Of a stretch of 6,371 nt of DNA, positions 1 to 6,202 are shown piece after piece (the first letter of the stretch is position 1; the number at the start of each line of letters is the position of its first letter). The stretch comes from Clostridiales bacterium UBA3277 (GTDB lineage Bacteria > Bacillota > Clostridia > Oscillospirales > Oscillospiraceae): positions 8,212 to 14,582 of the forward strand of contig DETX01000095.1 of the NCBI GenBank assembly GCA_002362145.1. Reading direction: 5' to 3'. The position numbers and the translations under genes were made by a program. The notes under the pieces were generated by a model. That model ran no database searches, had not been told where the DNA came from, and was given only the letters and a program-made list of their open reading frames with translations.

Positions 1-32
1 AATCTAATAAAACCGAAGGGTTTTATTAGATT
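1..32 (-). terminator. AT-rich intrinsic hairpin after the acyltransferase pair
   Basis: A perfect 14-bp inverted repeat: AATCTAATAAAACC at 1-14, a four-base loop, and GGTTTTATTAGATT at 19-32. It lies 10 bases past the stop codon (43-45) of the minus-strand acyltransferase, where a transcription terminator would be expected. The stem is AT-rich and the window edge cuts off what follows on the minus strand, so a U-tract cannot be confirmed. The symmetry means it could also serve a gene arriving from the left. Confidence 0.6.
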
Positions 33-42
33 TTAGTATCAA

Positions 43-1099
43 TTACAGGGCGGCTTTGGCGCGCCGGCGCTTTTTGAGCAGATCATCGATCCGCTCCCAG
101 ATAACCGCGCACACCAGGGTGAGCAGGTACACCAGCAGCGGCCGCACCCAGACTTCGCCGCCCCCCAGCAGGGCCGTCACGGGCCCCAGCAGCAGCGTGT
201 CGTAGGCGCTGCGCAATGTGACGTGCAGCAGGTAGATGGCCGTGGACAGCACGCCGAAGCGGCCGATGAGGGCCCGGCCGAACCGGCCGCGGACCGGCAC
301 CGTGGGATGGGTGATGAGAAACAGCATCAGCGCCGGAACCTCGATGTACATCCCGATGGGGACTCCGTCGCCCAGGTACTTCTTGTGGGCCAGGCACAGC
401 GCCATCCCCAGGGCCACAATGCCCAGGAGCTTTTTCCTGTTGAGGCGGAAATTTTTCATCAGCCGGTCCTGGTATTCGTGGAGGAAAATGCCCAGGGTGA
501 ACATGGGCAGAGCGTAGAACCAGGCGTTGCCGAAGATCATGGGGGCCAAAACCTTCCCGTCCAGAGGCAGGATGGTGCCGATGGCGAAATAGGCAATCCA
601 CAATCCCCCGGCGGCCAGATAGAGGTTGTGGTAGTTTACCTCGTCCTCCCCGTAGAACCGGACATAGGCCCACAGAATGCCGTAGCAGATGGCGGCGGAA
701 AGCAGATACCACAGATGGCCGAGGAAGGAATTATGCTGGGCGGTGAGGTAGTAGATAATCTCACCCGGGTCCGGGATGGCCCGGATGAGATAGGCCACGC
801 TGCTCCCCCCCGGCCAGCTCTGTGGCGACCACGTTCCAGGCCAGGTGGATGACGTCGGTGATGACGTTCAAAATGAGGATATGTACGATCCGCCGCCCCA
901 GAACCTTGGGCCCGGCGCCGTAGCTGAAATAGCCGGAGATGGCCAGGAACATGGGCACGGCAAACAGGGAGATGGCAAAGACATCCCGGCCCAGGGCGCC
1001 GGGAAAACCCACATGGATCAGCACCACCAGGAAGGAGGCCACCATTTTGGCGCATTCCATGGACTGGTTTCGCTGGCCTTTTTGCAGAGCGGTTGACAT
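43..1099 (-). pseudogene. Acyltransferase 3 (OafA-like) membrane protein, split by a +1 frameshift in a G tract
   Basis: This is a polytopic inner-membrane protein of the acyltransferase 3 family, whose members transfer acyl groups to sugars or other envelope molecules. The substrate here is unknown. The N-terminal part starts at ATG 1099 (GGAG four bases upstream) and carries the first membrane helix with the family histidine (H29, in LVVLIHVGFPG). Its frame drifts at about residue 97. The rest continues in another frame from about 800 to the stop at 43-45, with GHLWYL and an AIYLLH motif near the C-terminus. The break lies in a run of seven C on the plus strand (805-811). With six, the reading becomes ELAGGSSVAYLIRAIP and gives one protein of 351 residues, a normal family length that aligns throughout with the neighbouring copy. 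It lies 27 bases after that copy, so both are probably cotranscribed. It may be a true pseudogene, a slippage (phase) variant or a sequencing error; I cannot tell which. Confidence 0.85.
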
Positions 1100-1126
1100 A
1101 GGACTCCTCTTTTCTTTTCCATAAAT

Positions 1127-2098
1127 TTAAGCCCTACGCTTCTCCCCCGCCCAGGCCCACAGGGCCGCCGGGACCAGGGAGAGGGCGAGAACTGCCAAAG
1201 GGGTGAGCCAGGGCTCCCGGGAAAGGGGGGCGAAGGCCTCGCAGAGCTCCAGCGCCGCCGGGTGCAGGAGGTACAGCGCCGTGGAGAGGGGGCCGAACTT
1301 CGCCGTGAGGGCCTTCGGCAGGCGGGTTCCGGGCCGGTCCGCCAGAAACAGCAGCAGGGCTGGCGTTACCAGAAGCATCCCCAGGGGCAGCTCCACCGGG
1401 CGCAGGAGAAACCACTGGGTCAGGCTCAGCCCCGCCCCCAGGGCGATGAGGGCCCAGGCCTGGATGGCAGACAGCCTTTTGGGATGCTCTCCCAGAAAAT
1501 GCCCCAGCAGGAACAGGGGAAAGCCCAGCAGCCAGCCGTTTCGCACCCAGATGTAGGGGATGTCCCAGCCCAAAAGGCCGCCCACCGGCTCCAGAAGAAG
1601 GTACAGCCCCAGCAGCCCGCCCCCCAGGGCGTACAGCCCGGCCCCGCCGCCGGTTCCCCGCCGCCGGACATGGAGCCACAAAAGGCCGTAGCACAGGCAC
1701 AGGGCGTTTAGATACCACAGATGTCCGGCGAAGGGACTGGCCTGGAAGAGGAGGATTTCTCCCAGACTTCGGAGGTTCAGCCCGGCCAAAGCGTCCCGGG
1801 GGCTGCCCCCGGCCGCCAGGGCGAGGAGGCAGTGAAAGATCAGATACCCGGCGCTGGACCCGATGGCGAGAAGAAGGACCCGCCGCAGCCGCCGCAGCAG
1901 CTGCCCCTCCCCCGCCCGGCAGGCGAAGAAGCCGGACAGGGCGAAGAAAAAGGGCACGGCGAACCGGGCCAGGCAGTCCGCCGCCCGGCCGAAATTCCCG
2001 GGGAACCGGGCGTGGATGAACACCACCATCACCGCCGCGGCCAGCCGGCCGCACTCCAGGGATTGTCCCCGCTCGATTGTAACCGCTGTCCCGGCCAA
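1127..2098 (-). CDS. Acyltransferase 3 (OafA-like) membrane protein
   Basis: A protein of 323 residues with about ten hydrophobic segments, related along its whole length to the broken downstream copy. Family landmarks are the first helix with H29 (VMVVFIHARFPG), FAVPFFFALSGFF, SPFAGHLWYLNALCLCYG in the middle, FPLFLLGHFLGE, and FGPLSTALYLLHP near the C-terminus. It probably O-acylates a cell-surface glycan or lipid; that is inferred from the family and the substrate is not visible. I chose the TTG at 2098. It has AAAGGG (2106-2111) seven bases upstream, and from it SLEC falls at residues 13-16 and the histidine at 29, exactly matching SMEC and H29 in the neighbour. The frame is open as far as 2722, but upstream of the TTG it runs through a promoter and then antisense to another gene. 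An ATG at 2134 has no ribosome binding site and lies inside the -10 box. Confidence 0.85.
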   Translation of the reverse strand: MAGTAVTIERGQSLECGRLAAAVMVVFIHARFPGNFGRAADCLARFAVPFFFALSGFFACRAGEGQLLRRLRRVLLLAIGSSAGYLIFHCLLALAAGGSPRDALAGLNLRSLGEILLFQASPFAGHLWYLNALCLCYGLLWLHVRRRGTGGGAGLYALGGGLLGLYLLLEPVGGLLGWDIPYIWVRNGWLLGFPLFLLGHFLGEHPKRLSAIQAWALIALGAGLSLTQWFLLRPVELPLGMLLVTPALLLFLADRPGTRLPKALTAKFGPLSTALYLLHPAALELCEAFAPLSREPWLTPLAVLALSLVPAALWAWAGEKRRA

Positions 2099-2116
2099 AA
2101 AAACACCCTTTCTCCA
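2096..2116 (-). promoter_or_regulatory. Ribosome binding site and TTG start of the intact acyltransferase
   Basis: On the minus strand GGAG (2113-2116) and AAAGGG (2106-2111) precede a run of seven T (2097-2103) that flows into the TTG start codon (2096-2098). AAAGGG to TTG is seven bases. This site decides the start in favour of the TTG. Confidence 0.65.
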
Positions 2117-2129
2117 CGCAAGTGAGAAT

Positions 2130-2158
2130 ATCATATAATAAACGCCGGGAAAAAGCAA
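2130..2158 (-). promoter_or_regulatory. Sigma-A type promoter for the two acyltransferases
   Basis: On the minus strand there is a -35 box TTGCTT (2153-2158), a 17-base spacer and a -10 box TATGAT (2130-2135). Transcription would start near 2123, leaving a leader of about 25 bases before the TTG at 2098. No other promoter was seen between the two acyltransferase genes, so it probably serves both. Confidence 0.6.
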
Positions 2159-2180
2159 GTCCCGCCGGGAAAACGTCCAC

Positions 2181-2209
2181 TTTACAACCTCCAAGAAATT
2201 TGATACTAT
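2181..2209 (+). promoter_or_regulatory. Sigma-A type promoter with extended -10 for the mrnC-rlmD operon
   Basis: A -35 box TTTACA (2181-2186), a 17-base spacer and a -10 box TACTAT (2204-2209) with TG one base upstream (2201-2202), an extended -10. Transcription would start near 2216, 45 bases before the TTG at 2261. It is back to back with the acyltransferase promoter; the two -35 boxes are 22 bases apart. Confidence 0.6.
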
Positions 2210-2260
2210 TGCTCTATCAGATTCGGGGCTGTCTTTGGGAAAACGAAGGGAGGCGGGGCC

Positions 2261-2767
2261 TTGAAGCCGAAAAAATTGACCCTTCTTGCCATGCTCACCG
2301 CCATCGCGCTGACCATTTTCATGGTGGAGGCCCAGCTTCCGGCGCTGACGCCGGTGCCGGGCATCAAGCTGGGGCTGAGCAACATCGTCACCGTGTTCAC
2401 GGTGTTCGCCCTGGGGCCCGGGGAGGGGGCGGCGGTGCTGGCCTGCCGGATTTTTCTGGGGTCGGTGTTCGCCGGGAATTTTTCCTCCATTTTCTATTCC
2501 GCCGCCGGAGGCGCCTGCGCCATCCTCACCACCATCGGCCTGCGGAAAATTCTCACTAAAAAGCAGCTCTGGGTGGCCGGATGCCTGGGGGCCGCGGCCC
2601 ACAGTGTGGGGCAGATGGCCGCCGCGATATTCGTCACCGGCACCCCGGCCATTGCCGTATACCTGCCGGTGATGCTGGCCGCCAGCCTCATTTCCGGCCT
2701 GTTCACCGGGCTGTGCGCCCAATTTTTACTGGATCGAGGAAAATTATGGAAAATCTTTTTGAAATGA
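2261..2767 (+). CDS. Gx transporter / heptaprenyl diphosphate synthase component I family membrane protein
   Basis: A small integral membrane protein of 168 residues with about five or six hydrophobic segments. It resembles the family called Hpre_diP_synt_I or 'Gx transporter', whose fold is like the substrate-binding S components of ECF transporters. The family name refers to heptaprenyl diphosphate synthase subunit I, but for membrane members such as this a prenyl-synthase role is unproven. The family signature is clear at residues 23-43: EAQLPALTPVPG followed by IKLGLSNIV, then glycine-rich helices (LGPGEGAAVLACRIFLGSVF). The start is TTG at 2261, with AAGGGAGG (2246-2253) seven bases upstream; no in-frame ATG occurs before residue 11. 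It is first in the operon, and its last 22 bases overlap the start of mrnC. No ECF ATPase or T component is encoded in the window, and neither are the NusG-like or polyprenyl synthase partners often found beside this family. Confidence 0.8.
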   Translation: MKPKKLTLLAMLTAIALTIFMVEAQLPALTPVPGIKLGLSNIVTVFTVFALGPGEGAAVLACRIFLGSVFAGNFSSIFYSAAGGACAILTTIGLRKILTKKQLWVAGCLGAAAHSVGQMAAAIFVTGTPAIAVYLPVMLAASLISGLFTGLCAQFLLDRGKLWKIFLK

Positions 2768-3165
2768 ACTTCACCCACAGCCAGGTCACGGCCATTTCCA
2801 ACCTGGGCCTTGCCCACATGGGCGACTGTGTCTTTGAAATTCTGTGCAGGAGCTGGCTCTGCGCCCAGGGGGAAAAGACCGTGGACCGGCTCCACCGGGA
2901 CACCATCCGCCTGGTGAAGGCCCCCTCCCAGGCAAAATTTGCGGATAAGCTGCTGCCGCTGCTTACCGAGGAGGAGCTGGACTTCTACCACCGGGGGAAA
3001 AATTCCCACGTCCACGCTGTGCCCAAGTCGGCAACCCCCGCCGAGTACGCCAAGGCCACGGGGCTGGAGGCCCTCTTCGGGGCACTGTATCTGATGGGCC
3101 GCACCGGGCGGCTCAACGAACTGTTTCACGCGGTTATGGAGGAACATCATGCTATCGAAGGGTGA
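2746..3165 (+). CDS. mrnC: Mini-ribonuclease III
   Basis: A protein of 139 residues, the usual length for mini-RNase III: an RNase III catalytic domain with no double-stranded RNA-binding domain. In Bacillus this dimeric, metal-dependent endonuclease trims the ends of 23S precursor rRNA. Visible features are the first signature LAHMGDCVFEILCR with catalytic Asp27, the conserved RGKN at 83-86, and the second signature TGLEALFGALYL with catalytic Glu108. The start chosen is ATG 2746 because GAGG (2736-2739) lies six bases before the GATG-proximal spacer ends; ATG 2764 (residue 7) is a weaker alternative. The same frame is open upstream to 2581 but only as a shadow of the preceding gene. It overlaps that gene by 22 bases and the following methyltransferase by 17, which suggests coupled translation and joint supply of two 23S rRNA processing enzymes. 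Confidence 0.92.
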   Translation: MENLFEMNFTHSQVTAISNLGLAHMGDCVFEILCRSWLCAQGEKTVDRLHRDTIRLVKAPSQAKFADKLLPLLTEEELDFYHRGKNSHVHAVPKSATPAEYAKATGLEALFGALYLMGRTGRLNELFHAVMEEHHAIEG

Positions 3166-4501
3166 GCTTTACGAAACGGTGGTGACGGACTACACCGCCG
3201 AGGGCCAGGGCGTGGCCCACATCGACGGCTGCGCCGTATTCATTCCCAACGCCATTGCGGGGGAGCGGGTCCGGGTCCGCCTGGACAAGGCAAAAAAGAC
3301 CTGGGCCTCGGGAAAAATTGTGGAAATTCTGGAAAAGTCCCCCCACCGGGTCAACCGGGCCTGTCCCGTGGCCAAGCTGTGCGGGGGCTGCAACTTCTGG
3401 CACATGGACTACCAGGAGGAGCTGCGGCTCAAATCCCAGCGGGTCAAAACCTGCCTCAACCGGCTGGCCGGGGAGAATCTGGAGGAGGTGCCCATTGCGG
3501 GTGCCGAAACCTGCCTGGGCTACCGGAACAAGGCCCAGTATCCCGTGGCGGTGAAAAAGGGCCGGGCCTATGCCGGCTTTTTCCGGGCGGGGACCCACGA
3601 CGTGGTGGAAAACGACCGCTGCCGCATCCTGCCGGAGGAAACGGACCAGGTCAAGGCCATCGTCATGGACCATGTGAATCAGTACCGGATCAGCGTCTAT
3701 GACGAGCAGACCCACAAGGGCCTCCTGCGGCACATCTACGTCCGCCGGGGGGCGGTGTCGGGGCAGATTCTATTGTGCCTGGTGGTGAACGGCGGCAGCT
3801 TTCCCAAGTGGGAGGCGCTGGTCCAGCGGCTGAAAGCTGTGGAGGGCTTTCACAGCCTGGTCCTGGCGGTGAACCGCCGTCCCGGCAACGCGGTGCTGGG
3901 GGACGAGTTTATCACTCTCTACGGTCCCGGCTGTATTGAGGACACCCTCTGCGGTCTGACGTTCCGGCTGTCCCCCCGGTCCTTCTACCAGGTCAACCAC
4001 GCCCAGGCCCAGCGGCTCTATGAGCTGGCGGTATCCCAGGCGGCCATTTCGAAAGCCGATACGGTGCTGGACCTCTACTGCGGGGTGGGCACCATTACCC
4101 TGGTCATGGCGAAGGCGGCGGGAAGGGCCATCGGGGTGGAGGTGGTGCCCCAGGCGGTGGAGGACGCCCGGGAGAACGCCGCCCGCAACGGCATTCAAAA
4201 CGCGGAATTTTTCTGCGGGGACGCGGGCCAGGCGGCGCTGGAGCTGGAAGGGCAGGGTGTTCGGCCGGACGTGATCGTGGTGGACCCGCCGAGAAAGGGC
4301 CTCAGCGGCGACGCCATAGAGGCCATCGCCCGGATGGCGCCCCGGCGGCTGGTGTACGTCTCCTGTGACCCGGCCACCCTGGCCCGGGACGTGGCGCTGC
4401 TGAAGGAGCGGGGCTACGCGCTGAAAGCCGCCCAGGCGGCGGACCTCTTCCCGAGATGCGCCCATGTGGAGACGGTATGTCTACTGTCACGAAACAAGTA
4501 A
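3149..4501 (+). CDS. rlmD: 23S rRNA (uracil-C5)-methyltransferase, RlmD/TrmA family
   Basis: A SAM-dependent enzyme of 450 residues that makes 5-methyluridine in 23S rRNA. An N-terminal TRAM RNA-binding domain (about 1-62) is followed by an iron-sulphur site with Cys72, Cys78, Cys81 and Cys158 (CPVAKLCGGC and NDRC), the same spacing pattern as E. coli RumA/RlmD. The Rossmann methyltransferase domain has DLYCGVGTITL at 308-318, DPPRKG at 379-384, SCDPATLARD with nucleophile Cys406, and the general base Glu441 in HVETV. All catalytic residues are present. The start is ATG 3149, with GGAGG (3138-3142) six bases upstream, inside the end of mrnC. In Bacillus and relatives one homologue (RlmCD) modifies both U747 and U1939, so the exact target set here is uncertain and the gene could equally be called rlmCD. 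It is last in the operon and is followed by a strong terminator. Confidence 0.92.
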   Translation: MLSKGELYETVVTDYTAEGQGVAHIDGCAVFIPNAIAGERVRVRLDKAKKTWASGKIVEILEKSPHRVNRACPVAKLCGGCNFWHMDYQEELRLKSQRVKTCLNRLAGENLEEVPIAGAETCLGYRNKAQYPVAVKKGRAYAGFFRAGTHDVVENDRCRILPEETDQVKAIVMDHVNQYRISVYDEQTHKGLLRHIYVRRGAVSGQILLCLVVNGGSFPKWEALVQRLKAVEGFHSLVLAVNRRPGNAVLGDEFITLYGPGCIEDTLCGLTFRLSPRSFYQVNHAQAQRLYELAVSQAAISKADTVLDLYCGVGTITLVMAKAAGRAIGVEVVPQAVEDARENAARNGIQNAEFFCGDAGQAALELEGQGVRPDVIVVDPPRKGLSGDAIEAIARMAPRRLVYVSCDPATLARDVALLKERGYALKAAQAADLFPRCAHVETVCLLSRNK

Positions 4502-4526
4502 AAAAGTACAGAAATAGGCTTAAAAT

Positions 4527-4579
4527 AAGGGATTCCGAGAGATTTGCCGATTTTGGCAGTCTCCTGGAATCCCTTTTTT
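4527..4579 (+). terminator. Long intrinsic terminator of the rRNA-enzyme operon
   Basis: The outer stem pairs AAGGGATTCC (4527-4536) with GGAATCCCTT (4566-4575), and a run of six T spans 4574-4579. Inside it, GAGA pairs with TCTC and TGCC with GGCA around a GATTTT loop, so most of the 50 bases can fold. It begins 25 bases after the rlmD stop codon. Confidence 0.85.
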
Positions 4580-4586
4580 CGTGTTT

Positions 4587-4670
4587 TGACAATAGCGTCA
4601 TAGTCTGCCTTTTGATAGGTTGAGACAAGAAACTACTTTTTCGCCTGTTGAGGCAATAGGACTATTGTCA
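4587..4670. repeat. Inverted repeat with imperfect direct repeats between rlmD and the gene remnants
   Basis: TGACAATAG at 4587-4595 is repeated inverted as CTATTGTCA at 4662-4670. Between them GTTGAGACAAGA (4619-4630) and GTTGAGGCAATA (4647-4658) form an imperfect direct repeat 28 bases apart. CAATAG and CTATTG also face each other at 4655-4668. The interval has no gene. It may be the border of a lost element or a weak terminator of the minus-strand remnant; repeats this short can also arise by chance. Confidence 0.35.
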
Positions 4671-4672
4671 GA

Positions 4673-4910
4673 TTAGATAATCTCATATGCAGCAAGGACT
4701 TCGTCAAGCTGTTCCATATGATTCTCAGACTGATCAAAAACATTGAATACCGTTATGACATGTTGTATTTCTGCGTCTGAGATAGTAGATTGCCGTCTGT
4801 CCTTAAACCATTTTTGAAGTCCGTGGTAACCAGCAAAACAGAAGTCCCATAAATCTTCCCTAACATTTGAGAAGTATTGCGTTCTGTTGATGTAAACCTT
4901 ATTATCGCTG
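4673..4910 (-). pseudogene. C-terminal remnant of a Type ISP restriction-modification enzyme
   Basis: About 77 codons ending at TAA 4673-4675 encode a sequence that reads like the very C-terminus of Type ISP (LlaGI-like) single-chain restriction-modification proteins. It contains DNKVYINRTQYFSNV, an LWDFCFAGYHGLQKWFKDR stretch, and an amphipathic tail (EIQHVITVFN, then MEQLDEV). This domain lies in the target-recognition end of proteins that normally also carry nuclease, helicase and methyltransferase domains over well above 1,000 residues; all of those are missing. The minus-strand frame happens to stay open to 5341, but beyond about 4910 it is antisense to the amidohydrolase remnant. It looks AT-richer than its neighbours, as expected for a horizontally acquired gene. 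The family call rests on recalled motif similarity. Confidence 0.7.
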
Positions 4911-5311
4911 AAATGCACTCCGGAGATAATCCTATCACCCGTTCCTATGCCGGGATTGCCGTTATGGTTCGCAGCCACCCGGATGTAACATTTGTCGCGG
5001 CCCATCCGAATGAGCGGGCGGACTTCCAGGAGCTTCTGACGCTGATGGATGCCTGCCCCAACCTGTATCTGGATCTTTCCGGGGCCGGAATTTTCCGCTA
5101 TGGCGCCATTGCGTATGGCGTCAGGCGGGTCGGCTCTGAGCGTCTGCTGTTTGGTACAGACTATCCCATATGCAACCCACGCATGTATGTTCAGGCGGTT
5201 TATCAGGAACCCCTCTCGACAGAGGATTGGGAGAACATCCTGCACAAAAACGCGGAGCGCATTTTGGGCATAGGAGAAAGCGGCAGGGAAAATGCCCGCA
5301 AGCCGGGATAG
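4911..5311 (+). pseudogene. C-terminal remnant of an amidohydrolase_2 family metal-dependent hydrolase
   Basis: About 130 codons match the C-terminal part of TIM-barrel amidohydrolases of the amidohydrolase_2 type. HPDVTFVAAHPN carries a likely metal-site histidine, NLYLDLSG is a typical strand, ERLLFGTDYP carries the conserved catalytic aspartate, and the tail is KNAERILGI. Whole enzymes are roughly twice this length or more; the N-terminal half with the first metal ligands is missing, so it should be inactive. The frame can be opened at a TTG at 4877, but those first codons belong to the opposite-strand restriction remnant and there is no sensible ribosome binding site, so the start is artificial. 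The homologous sequence seems to begin around 4911. The gene stops at TAG 5309-5311, just before a hairpin. Confidence 0.7.
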
Positions 5312-5346
5312 AAAAGTGCCCGCTCCTTTCGGAGCGGGCACCTTTT
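5312..5346. terminator. Bidirectional terminator between the amidohydrolase remnant and the methyltransferase
   Basis: A perfect 11-bp GC-rich stem, GTGCCCGCTCC (5316-5326) and GGAGCGGGCAC (5331-5341), flanked by AAAA on the left and CTTTT on the right. Read on the minus strand it has a GAAA tetraloop and a TTTT tail, 34 bases past the methyltransferase stop (5376). Read on the plus strand it follows the amidohydrolase remnant by four bases, with a CTTTT tail. Confidence 0.85.
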
Positions 5347-5375
5347 GCGGTCAAAGGAATCTTCCGCCCCCGCCG

Positions 5376-6125
5376 TCAGGGCTTTACGGCCCGGGTGGCG
5401 GTCATGGTCAGGATGTTCAGCTCGTGGAGGCGGCCGCAGCCGTTGGTGTCCTCGTAGAGGTCCGTCAGCTGGAGGCCCGCCGCCAGCTGGCCCCCAATCT
5501 GCTCCGTCAGGGTGTGGGAGAACTGGACGCCGCTGCCATCGGCCTGGAGGAAGGCCATCTGCTCCGGGTTTGCCAGGGGATCGAAGGGCATTTTGTGGAT
5601 GATTTTCGTCTCCTCGCCGTCCACCATGTAGTTGATCTGGCCGTCAAAGGCCGCCAGCAGCACCCCGCCGGAGCACAGCACCCGGGCGCACTCCCGCCAG
5701 ATGGGCACCACCTCCCGGACATAGCAGTTGGACACGGGGTGGAAAATCAGATCGAAGCTGCCGTCGGGAAAAGGCAGGGGCTTCGTCATGTCGGCTTTGA
5801 CGATTTCGATGTCGTAGCCCTCCCGCCGGGCAACCATTCTCTCGCTCTCCAGCTGGGCGTCGGTATAGTCCAGGACCGTGCACCTGGCCCCCAGGGCGGC
5901 GAAAATGGGCATCTGCTGGCCGCCGCCGCTGGCAAGGCCCAGAACACGCTTGCCTTTCAGGTCGCCGAACCAGCGGTGGGGCACGGGCTTCGTGGGGGTG
6001 AGCACCACGTCCCAGTCCCCGGCCAGGGCCCGGAGGTAGGTCTCATGGTCGATGGGTCTGCCCCACTCCCACCCTTCCGCAATCCACCGGGTGATGGTTT
6101 GGGCGTTGATGTCTTGATATTCCAT
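5376..6125 (-). CDS. Class I SAM-dependent methyltransferase, substrate unknown
   Basis: A soluble protein of 249 residues with a single Rossmann-fold methyltransferase domain of the Methyltransf_11 type. The SAM site is seen as motif I, VLGLASGGGQQ (61-71), an acidic residue ending strand 2 (Asp86 in TVLDYTD), and KADMTKPLPFPDGSFDLIF (110-128). The N-terminus (NAQTITRWIAEGWEWGRPI) and the C-terminal EQIGGQLAAGLQLTDLYEDTNG are typical of a well-conserved clostridial family whose substrate I do not know. A small-molecule target is more likely than RNA because no RNA-binding domain is seen. The start is ATG 6125, with AAGGA (6132-6136) six bases upstream. It stands alone between two terminators, so it is probably transcribed by itself, but I could not identify a clear promoter in the short gap before it. 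The frame is intact and nothing looks truncated. Confidence 0.88.
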   Translation of the reverse strand: MEYQDINAQTITRWIAEGWEWGRPIDHETYLRALAGDWDVVLTPTKPVPHRWFGDLKGKRVLGLASGGGQQMPIFAALGARCTVLDYTDAQLESERMVARREGYDIEIVKADMTKPLPFPDGSFDLIFHPVSNCYVREVVPIWRECARVLCSGGVLLAAFDGQINYMVDGEETKIIHKMPFDPLANPEQMAFLQADGSGVQFSHTLTEQIGGQLAAGLQLTDLYEDTNGCGRLHELNILTMTATRAVKP

Positions 6126-6162
6126 GCTTGTTCCTTTCCGGCCCTTAAAAAGGCCGTGGCTT

Positions 6163-6196
6163 AAAAAATACCGTCCCCGGAGGGACGGTATTTTTT
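6163..6196. terminator. Strong bidirectional terminator
   Basis: A perfect 15-bp stem, AAAAAATACCGTCCC (6163-6177) and GGGACGGTATTTTTT (6182-6196), around a four-base loop. The six A and six T ends supply a U-tract in either direction. On the minus strand it follows the partial gene's stop codon (6203-6205) by six bases, so its main job is probably to end that transcript before the methyltransferase gene. Confidence 0.9.
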
Positions 6197-6202
6197 GATT
6201 GG

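Noticed and set aside
223..852. 209-codon plus-strand open frame opposite the broken acyltransferase
   Set aside because: It is a shadow frame in GC-rich DNA; the membrane-protein motifs are on the minus strand.
2132..2134. ATG at 2134 as start of the intact acyltransferase
   Set aside because: It has no ribosome binding site, falls inside the predicted -10 box, and would add 12 residues absent from the paralogue.
2099..2722. Long N-terminal extension of the intact acyltransferase (open frame to 2722, minus strand)
   Set aside because: It runs through the divergent promoter region and antisense to the Gx-family gene; the paralogue and the ribosome binding site place the start at 2098.
3152..4465. 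Minus-strand open frames opposite the rRNA methyltransferase
   Set aside because: The plus-strand protein has complete catalytic motifs over its full length; the opposite frames show none.
4586..4614. TTGACA at 4586-4591 as a plus-strand promoter
   Set aside because: No acceptable -10 box lies 16-18 bases downstream, and no intact plus-strand gene follows.
4911..5341. Minus-strand frame continuing upstream of the restriction remnant to an ATG at 5341
   Set aside because: This part is the reverse of the amidohydrolase coding sequence and shows no protein family features of its own.
5292..6164. 290-codon open frame on the plus strand
   Set aside because: It is antisense to the clear methyltransferase, rich in His, Gln and Gly with no recognisable domain, and runs across a terminator.
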